A stretch of 64,000 nucleotides of DNA, taken from assembly GCF_000003815.2 (NCBI RefSeq), contig NC_049996.1, positions 4,781,834-4,845,833 on the forward strand, written 5' to 3'. Below are positions 55,793 to 64,000 of the stretch, one piece after another. Numbering within the stretch: the stretch's first letter is position 1; every line of letters begins with the position of its first letter. This stretch comes from Branchiostoma floridae. Taxonomy: Eukaryota; Chordata; Leptocardii; Amphioxiformes; Branchiostomatidae. The translations under genes and the position numbers were made by a program. A model generated the notes under the pieces. That model was not told the origin of the DNA. It did no database searches and worked only from the letters and a program-made list of their open reading frames with translations.

Positions 55793-56369
55793 CGAGGGGC
55801 GTTCAATAAGTAATGCCCCTGACTCACTTCCAGTTGTCTGACCTAAATGAAACTTTGCATGTGTAATGATTTATATCATATGGGTTATGTTACAAAAAAC
55901 AGCTCTGAACTAATTGTGGTTTCTGATGTACAGGTGTGTAAACTGAGTCAGGTGTGAAATTGAGACAGTGTGAAATGGAGCCAGTTGAGTGTCTCGCAGT
56001 GATCCGCTTTTTGTATTTGAAAGGACGCACACAAAAGGAGACTTTTGATGAAATGAAAGAAACTTATGGTGATGATGCCCCATCATATGACCTTGTAAAA
56101 TGCTGGCATTGTGAATTCAAACATAACCAGAAGTCTGTGGAAACAGCTGCCAGACCTGGTCGTCCCTTTTCTGCCATTGATGAGGCATCTGTTGGAGGAC
56201 CAACCTGAGGTGTCCTGCAAAAACGGTGTCCAGAGCTGCATCAAACAATGGGAGAAATACATAACTCTGGGTGGTTCTTATGTAGAATAAGACTAATAAC
56301 AGTGCCAAGTTTCATTACTCTCCTGCTATGGAAAATGGGTCAGGGGCATTACTTATTGAACGCCCCTCG
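55793..56369 (+). mobile_element. deleted mariner-like element, 577 bp
   Basis: The TIRs CGAGGGGCGTTCAATAAGTA and its exact inverse continue through ATGCCCCTGA for 30 bp and are flanked by TA on both sides, the mariner target. The usual length is about 1.3 kb, so more than half has been lost, including the catalytic domain. Confidence 0.9.
55975..56208 (+). pseudogene. mariner transposase, N-terminal DNA-binding fragment
   Basis: From ATG 55975, 77 codons hold the paired helix-turn-helix region: ECLAVIRFLYLKGRTQKETF, YGDDAPSYDLVKCWHCEFKH and the linker motif AARPGRP. The frame stops at 56206-56208, and no D,D(34)D catalytic block follows. The fragment could still bind TIRs, but nothing shows that it is expressed. 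Confidence 0.8.
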
Positions 56370-57260
56370 TATACAGGTCACTGCTATGTGATGGTAAGGT
56401 TTGGTACAGAATACTGTCCTAGATGAACAAAATATCTGATTAAAAAGTTTTGTAAACGAAGTTCCATATCATTAGTGTGGTAGACTCTATGAGCGTCTGC
56501 GTGTTATGTGTGCGTAATGGTTTTCAAAACTACACCCCTCCCCAACCCAAGCCGCTAAAGCTGGCCACATCGGCAACTTCGGACTGTAGAATAGGCCGGA
56601 TAATTGGATAAAATGCTCCGACAAATAGGTAATACAATTAAGCGGATTCCACTGTATTCATTTTCATATCAAAGTCTTTCAAATTCAATTCAATTCATTC
56701 ATTCAAAATTGCACATAATATTATATGAAACGTGCAAGAGCTCAAATATATTAAAGAAGTCCAAAATGAAAATGCAACAATACAGAGGCTATATCGGACT
56801 GATAGCCAGCATTGATGAAGAAGAATTAATTGACTGTCAATTTAGAAACTTAGGTCAGGACATTTGTTTTACATGTAAAACAAAATATTAAAGGCTTCAT
56901 ATATTGTATATATTCAAGAGAAAAGGGGGACGACCGAACCTGGCACTTAAAAAAGTTTTGGAAGAGGAGATTGGTTTAAAGGACTACAACTTGCTAGCTG
57001 CCATGCTAGACAGAGATGCATGGTAGGACATTGTTAATGGCATCTCATGTGAGGATGAACTAAACTGATATATTAATGAAAAATAACCTTCTCAGGTAAA
57101 ATGTGAGCTTTGGGGTTAAAATCATTGTCAGTAGAAGTTTTTTTTTTTACAAAATGGTTTAAGGAAAATATTTTTGGGAACATCATATATGGGTATTACT
57201 AGACTCCACACCTCAACAAGACAGCACAGGACAAGCAAAACAACCCCTAATACCTACATT
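56370..57260. other. gene-free stretch with a possible Tigger-like end
   Basis: Near 56580-56655, TTAAGCGGATTCCACTGTA resembles a terminal segment of Tigger-like elements, but no partner end is seen. The frame 56604-56891 matches no family. Confidence 0.3.
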
Positions 57261-57263
57261 ACA

Positions 57264-57283
57264 TTCAGCACCAGGGACAGGGA
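57264..57283 (+). promoter_or_regulatory. RE1/NRSE-like site 10
   Basis: TTCAGCACCAGGGACAGGGA is a full match to the RE1 core. The downstream text (TTTTCTCAGAGTGAATA) resembles that after site 8 (TTTTTCCTCTGAGTAGATA), so it is a fragment of the same repeat family. Confidence 0.5.
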
Positions 57284-57660
57284 CAGTTTTCTCAGAGTGA
57301 ATATCAATCAGCACTAGGATTTTGGTAAGAAAAGGATTACCATTACTCTATGGGATATATCTGAATTTTACCCAGCATACCAAATGCAGAACACTAACCT
57401 GAATGCATTCAGTATAATGCAAAATGATGTATATGTAAGTCCTGCGAGTGAGAATGTAACACACCATTTAAAACTATGGATCCCCTAACTCTTGTGTGTA
57501 GGACATGCCTCTTTATAAGTATGAAAGTCTGTGTAGGTGGGCAAAGAGCCGAGATTTTCTTTAAGAAAGTCAGAGAGTTGAAGCCAAAGGTATTCTTGAT
57601 TTTGAATCTAAATTTATAAATGCCTTTTTGCCACCATCACAGTGACATTTTAGACTTAAG

Positions 57661-58015
57661 GCCACAACAATTTGATTTCTTGGTTCACGGATTCGCTCGC
57701 TCGTATTTTTTGGAAAAAAAAATTACCACTCAGCAAGTTTTCACCATTAATGAAACCATTCACCAACTTTCTGGGGTAGTAAATTGGCCTTTATATCATA
57801 AGCTCCTTAAAGTGTGGGTACAGGTGCTGTTACTGTACAATAATAGTGTTTTTGTACTTTTTTCAAGCTGAAAACCTTTTTTCTTTATGTTTTGGATTAG
57901 TCGTTACCTTTACCCCAACCATTTTACAATTTTTTATTTTTATTTCTATTTCGCCCTCTTGCTCCATATTTTTCATGAAAAAATCCGTGAACCAAGAAAT
58001 TAGATTGGTGTGGCC
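57661..58015. mobile_element. PIF/Harbinger-like MITE, 355 bp
   Basis: GGCCACAACAATTTGATTTC at the left and, on the other strand at the right, GGCCACACCAATCTAATTTC are TIRs that run on through TTGGTTCACGGA. TAA flanks both ends. GGCC-type ends with a 3-bp TWA target are usual for PIF/Harbinger. No transposase is present. Confidence 0.7.
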
Positions 58016-58289
58016 TAAAATATGATCCAATGTTAGTAATGGCAAAACCTGAATATATGCACCTGTATGAGCATTTTTTTGCTGGAAGAAGATTCTTCAT
58101 ATAGAGGTTAATTAATAGCAGAATAGAAGTACAGGTTTTAGAAAAGGATAAACAATGAACTACTCATTTACTAGGGTAACATCAGTGAAAAGACCACTTC
58201 TGACCAGTGAAAATGTTGTACAAAGGTAAAAATAATAGACACATTCCAAGACTTCCATCTCAGTAAAGAGGCTCCAAATTAAATGATTT

Positions 58290-58860
58290 TTGCATTCAAA
58301 ATGCCGCAGCGCGTCGCGACGCACCACAGTGCGTCGCGTTGCCGTCAACTCTGGTGACCCACCGTGATATTTAACGCACGTTTTCAAAATGGCGGGATCA
58401 TAGAACAAGTTCTGCAGTTGTTGTTCATTTGACAGATGATGATTTTGTTGTCTACTCGCGCGTACGTGCAGCGCCGGGCATGGCACAGAAGACGGCTTGT
58501 ACGTTGTAGGGACCGGTACGGCGACATTCAACTGGCAGCCTTCTTTGCTGCCGATGCTATCAGTGAAGCTCAATGAAATGTCGACAGAACAATTTGGATG
58601 TGAGAGGATGCCAGGAGCGCACACAGCGCCGAAGAAATGGGCTACCTGCGACGCTGATCCGTTTACACGGGGATGGGCGGCGCCGCAGACTTCTCACAGA
58701 GCGTCGTAAGTCACCTCCGGAGGTGCCACACTGCGTCGCGCCACAGCGCGCCACAGCGCGTCGTTTTCGCTTTTACACGGGGAAAAAAAGTGACGTAGGA
58801 CGCGCGCCGCGCGTCAAACGACGTACATTGTTTGATTTTTTGCCTCGTGTAAATCGGGCC
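58290..58860. mobile_element. CpG-rich Harbinger-like remnant
   Basis: This GC- and CpG-rich block stands out from AT-rich flanks. CGCGTCG or GCGTCGCG words occur at least seven times and TTTACACGGGG twice. The right end read on the other strand, GGCCCGATTTACACGAGGC with TTA before it, is a plausible Harbinger TIR. The left end is not found. The overlapping open frames on both strands are a result of GC content. Confidence 0.4.
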
Positions 58861-58861
58861 T

Positions 58862-61800
58862 AAATTTGAGTCTTGAACTTTTAATTTTGAACTTGAACAG
58901 TATTGTATCTTACCTTAAAATGTATCTGAAATTGAATCTTTGACTATGTCTTGCTGAATGACAAGAAAATTTTAATGCAAGTTTTCAGCATGAAACATAT
59001 TAAATTTTTTGTCAAGTTTTAATATCCAAAGAAAGTCTCAATTCTTAAAGAAGATGTACTGATTACAAAAGAGAGGATGATGCAAACCTAGCTCTCAATT
59101 AAATTGAAAATAATTTTGTTTTAAAGTGTCATCTTTATCATTATTCTAAATAAATCATAATCTCTTCATTGCTCACATATTTAGTATGGTGAATAGGCTA
59201 AAAGTAGAACACCACATGACGTCATGATTGTATACTAAAGCTTTGAAAGTAATCAAATGAGGAACGTTGAAGAGAAGGGGACTCTAATCAAAGGGACTTG
59301 AAGCAGACCCACACATTGATGAGACAATGTAGCCAACGTCTGTGGCAGTCTGTGTAGTAGAAAGTCCTTCACAAGAATGTTACCAGAAACAAACAACACT
59401 AGTATCATCTGTGCAAAAATTCTTGAGACTAATTATATAACTATTATAGTTTTCAAACATTCTAAAACTAGAATTGTGATGTATCTTCTAACTGCATAAA
59501 CTGCAATAGGACTGGGAAATGGATTATTTGGAGAGGAACCATTGTGGTAAGCCAGAAGAAAAGTAGACAAGCATTCTCTTGTTTGTAAATTATTCTAGTC
59601 ACTATTTTTCTTCTAGAAAAATTCTTTTGGCTGGAAATACTTTGAATGCATTCCACACTCAGGACATCCATTTAAACACAGGATATGCAGTGTGTTAGTG
59701 AAGTGCTGAACAAATGAATTAAATCAATTTCTAATGTATTTAGACTAGAATTAGTCCTAAGAAGGAAATAGTAAGGAAAAACGGGGTGAAGTTATGATAA
59801 ACATGTAAGTTTAATTTAGTTTCTTTAGAAAATGTTCAATAAAGGTAGACTTAGCTCAATAACATCTTAGTTTATATGTAAATGATAACAGGCCCTATAT
59901 GCAAAATCTTAAAGTTTAAAAGTGTGACCAACACCGACCATGGACCGTGGTGCATTCATTGGTACATAGCAGTACATAGTACACCTAATGTCAGGATGCA
60001 TTTGGAAGGGAAAAAGAAGAGAATACTATTGGAAGAAGATATCAGCAGATAAAATGTAGTGGTTTCACTCTCCACAGAGTCTTACTACCTAACCTTAAGA
60101 CCTATGATCTTAGCGATATGAAAGTATATTCCTAACTCTTGTGCTGCATATCAAAGACAGTGAAATGAAGATGCAAGACCAAAAGATTGGTTACTTATTA
60201 ATCATTCCGCAAAAAGTTCAGAAGGACGCCTGAAAATCATAATGACTGCTTCATCTACTGCAAGAAATTGAAGACTATTTTGTCAAATGTTAAAGAGTTT
60301 TTTTTGTGATGGAACAGAAATAGAAAATTAACAGTGACTATGATTAGTGCACAAAAATAGATTGTACGTGAAAAACTCTGAGGTAAGTCAATATTCAACA
60401 GAATGTTTTGTAAATCATTCTGACTTGTACTGAAATCCAACAGAAGAGAGAAATTCGTCAAGCTTAGTGAGTATAATCTTCCCACATGAAGGATACACAT
60501 AATAACATCATGGTAGATTGCCTCTTCAGCCAATGCAAACTATTTCAAAAGTAAAAAGATATAATTTTAAGTTAACTTTTTATGATTCTTCCTGTCTATC
60601 AATAAGAAAAGAAATTCATGTCAAAGTAACATATTCTGAAGAAGATTTTACACCAGGTACAGTCACATATCTTTAGAGTTTTAAAGAACTATAAACCAAA
60701 AGCATTATTCTTAAATGTTTACAGAAACTTTCCTTTAAGCAAAGATCTTCAAACAAACATTGGGAATAGATTGGAAGAGATTATGGCCAGTTTAAGAAAA
60801 AAATTGATTCTAGAAACATGAAGATAGATTTAATAAGTGGCTGTATATTTGCTTGAGGAATGCATGTTGTATCAGATACAGTGTACAGTTTTGTAGCAAA
60901 GACTGTCAGATTTTCACAAGTTTCATGATATTACAGTGAAGTTTTGGCATACTGAAACAGAGAGTAACTCATCAGGGATTGGATGATCCCACTTTTTTCC
61001 TTACAGAAGAATGAAGATATTACACAACACCAAGAGTCACTTCTTCACTCATTCCAGTTAGTAGTAAATAGACTTCTATTTTAAAGTCAAAATGGCTTAC
61101 AGAAGACAGCAAGCGGGTTGCAAGAAAACGTATCAGGTCAAATGGCACAAAGTGTCATCAACATGGCAGTTAACGATCCAGACTGACCACACAACCGGTG
61201 GATAATTGATCTCAGTAAGTACTATGCTAATATAGAACCATGCAAATGTAATAAAGAAACGTCAAATGAATTGCATCTTTCTGGTTTCAGTTCCTTACAG
61301 ACTAATCATTTACTGTTGTAAAAAGTGGATTATTTGGTTTCACAGAAAGGCAATATTTTCTGCATTATAATTATCGAGTTATAAGAGATTAAAAGAAAGA
61401 TGCAAATTGCTTTTTTATGTGGACAAATTTTCTTGTTTGTTAGTTATTCCATACCTAATGAATATGAGTTTCAGTGCAATAATTAGACTACATTGTATTC
61501 ACCTCTACATCAATTTGAGTAAGACAAAAAAAAGGAATTTAAGAGTCAACAGCAAGTGACAGTAGCAATCAGTGACAGTGACAATTCAGTGATTGCTTCT
61601 ATAGATAAAGGTTACTAAAGGTCAAAGACTGAAAGAGATATCTTCAAAGTCCAGGGTCATTGAACTCTGACCCATACTGGTGACCAATCAAATTGAAATG
61701 AGAAGATCAGGAAGGAAGATATGAAAGAATCTGGCAACATGAATTTTATGCTGAATATTTTTGCACCATGAATGTTTTTTTCCAGCTTGATTTATTATTG

Positions 61801-63615
61801 AGTCATAACAAGTCACTGAAACATTTGGAGGCTGTCAGTATCTAATATTAGATTAAATCAAGTTAAAAGAAACATTTAGATAAAAAAGAAATTGCACTTA
61901 TCAAGAAAGGTTTGGCTGACTTGACCAAGCCCAATGTTCATATTTTGACAGATACACGTAAGAGAGACATTGTCTAAATTAAGAAGTATGTTGTTAGCGA
62001 TCAAAGAACTATGACTGAAAGTTAACAATCTCATTTCAGATAAATCCTATTCTGGAATGAAGCTGCTATAGACTGTTAAAATAACTTACTATTTGGGCTC
62101 ATTCATGACAAAGAATGAAACTGAAAGATTTCTCAAAGGTACAATTCGGCATTATGACAACAGTATGAATAAGTTCAGGGTATAACTAGATAAACAAGAT
62201 TGAAATTAAACCTGTACTATTTCAGTTCAAGAAAGAAGTGTCAATGGATAAGAATTACAAGCTATTTATAACTTGCTTAGACATTAGTACATGTCAAGAA
62301 GAGGAGTTTGATACAAGATCAGACAAAAAGAAGGGAAAACGATAAAGTCGGGCATCAATATTCTGACAACAGGGCAGAAAATGTAGATGAAATGAAAACA
62401 TTTACTGTGATAAATTGTTCAATTACTGCATGCAGGAAAACCTACATATTGTATTTGTGGCCACGCTCCGATCAGTAATGTACTGTGTGTCATTTGGTCC
62501 ATAGAAAGATGTGCTAGGGAAAATTGAATGAAGAAAAAAATGATATCTAAAAATATAAGCTTGCCAATCATTTAAAAGTGACCATGGACTGGCTTTTGCA
62601 AAGACCAAAATCCTAGACTTGATAGTCTAATAGTATACTAAAGTTGTACCTGAATGTGATGAAAACAGACGATTTTTGACATTACCATAGAGCAGTTAAA
62701 GAAGAAAATAAAAGAGAAAGGTCTCACTAGTAAATATTTCAGACTGGAAAATACCGTGATGTCAGGATTCCAGCACTATTACAAGTGCAACCTCTGTAAA
62801 AATGTAGGAATTCCATAGGAGAGAAAGAACTGCAATTTCAAACAATTCACAAATGCATAGAGTGGAATTAATATAAAGTTTCAATGGGGGGGAGTGGTAC
62901 AATGACACATCACATTAAATAAAGTTTGAAGAGAACTTGACAAGCTAAAAATCTGCCAGATGTTTTTGATCAATATTGATATTTTAGTCAAGGATAGTTG
63001 GAGCTGATTGTAACAAAGTTTGAAGAGAATAAGTTGGAATATTATCAGAGTTGAAACCAAAATGCAAGCTGTGATTGACTAGACAGTTTCTGACCAAGAA
63101 ATATATGGGAAAAATTTGTATTGCATGCTATTTGTTAATCATGGCTCTTAGATGGGCTCTAACAGTACATGTACAACCATCATACTATACTACAAATGGA
63201 ATGTATTACCACTATCTTCACAGGTATTGGTTTGGTTTCTCAAGAAGAAGGTATGATATCAAAAATTTCAGCTGCCGTTGTTCTTCTCGCACAAACAGTC
63301 TCAATAAAAGAGCTGAAGGATGTGACTGAAGAATGGAGAAATCTTAGACATTTAGGCAAAGATATCTACTCATCCAGCAGCTTGTTTACTGCTTCATAGG
63401 AAAAGATGAGAACACAAACTTCCATCAGTAAGCTTCAAGTGTTTAAACTATAGAGTTTTGTCATTATAGTATAACAAATCATACCTGACTCAAAGTACCT
63501 AACACAAGTTATCTAAAAATGTTGAATCACACTGTTGGTATAAAGGATAGCTCAAACACAGACATTCCTGCTGATATTATAGGAGGAACCAAAAAAGAAC
63601 ATTTATGATTAGGGA
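58862..63615. other. gene-free A-rich stretch
   Basis: About 4.7 kb with no gene, no element ends and no long tandem repeat that I can see. A clearly outnumbers T on this strand (AAGAAG-, GAAAGA- and AGATAGA-type words), opposite to the 8-31 kb domain. Confidence 0.45.
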
Positions 63616-63616
63616 T

Positions 63617-63715
63617 GTGTACCGGTACAGTGTACCGATACAGTACCGGTACAATCAATTAGGTACAGATATCAAAATACCGGAACACTGGTGTACCGGT
63701 ACTGGACCTGTATCT
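63617..63715. repeat. GTACCGGTAC palindrome cluster
   Basis: GTGTACCGGTAC, GTACCGATAC, GTACCGGTAC and GTGTACCGGTACTGG crowd into 100 bases, with AGGGATGTG just before. This resembles the terminal part of certain hAT-like elements. The partner end would lie beyond the window. Confidence 0.4.
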
Positions 63716-64000
63716 AATTAGTGCAATCCAGACAGGATAACAGGTCAGGGGATGGCCACTTTGACAGATAAAATTACTGTGAAATTACCACAGCAGTCTC
63801 TGAGCAACAGTGAGGGAAAAATAACAATTTTGTAAGGGTCAAATTTTTGTTGCATCATGTGTCTACCATAATTAACACGTTTTTATTGGTTCAAACATGC
63901 TTCTACCCTTTTAATACAATGTTTTGCCGTTATAACATATTATGATATAATATTATCATATAATATTCAATGCCATGCATTTAGGTATCTAAACCTCTGG

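Overview
The window looks like a piece of an invertebrate deuterostome genome, most probably a lancelet (Branchiostoma). The clues are intron-containing LRR receptor genes, a tRNA-derived SINE and a 5S rRNA-derived SINE of the type known from amphioxus, a full-length CR1/Jockey-group LINE, many families of TIR elements and fold-back MITEs, abundant minisatellites, and one 335-base run of N that marks an assembly gap. The species call is inference from these repeats and could be checked by a single nucleotide search.

Gene content is low. The only well supported protein genes are two tandem paralogues on the + strand at 39-51.4 kb. Both encode a signal peptide, a cysteine-rich LRR N-cap, a few LRRs, an LRR C-cap with the CDCDLSWL signature and a transmembrane helix. 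Gene 1 (40036-41034) is one complete exon with a very short tail. Gene 2 (43779-51348) has a second exon carrying a long cytoplasmic tail built on 30-residue repeats. Its first exon is split by a 4.66-kb LINE flanked by a 12-bp target-site duplication. Two short exons on the - strand at the left edge (756-872 and 3012-3218) have good splice acceptors and may be terminal exons of a gene, or of two genes, that I do not recognise.

The rest is layered repeats. Left part (1.6-8.2 kb): a TIR element, a pogo/Tigger-like MITE with an embedded LINE fragment, and a piggyBac-like MITE in TTAA. The piggyBac-like element lies at the edge of a 1.8-kb repeat module (module A). Module A recurs in the same orientation at 30.9-38.8 kb (module B), where it is split by a 6-kb pair of TIR elements. 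Between A and B lies a gene-free, T-rich domain of about 22.8 kb, including a 5.5-kb CACTA-like element (16456-21961) with a TCT duplication. Modules A and B, and several points between and beyond them, carry copies of a motif that closely resembles the vertebrate RE1/NRSE silencer (REST/NRSF site); I count ten.

Right part (51-64 kb): a 5S SINE, a long fold-back, an ATC-rich composite minisatellite, a long GA microsatellite, a tRNA SINE, a deleted mariner with both ends, a Harbinger-like MITE, a CpG-rich Harbinger-like remnant, and a gene-free A-rich stretch whose base skew is opposite to that of the 8-31 kb domain.

No computation was run. Alignments were made by eye, so boundaries away from the named TIRs and duplications are approximate.
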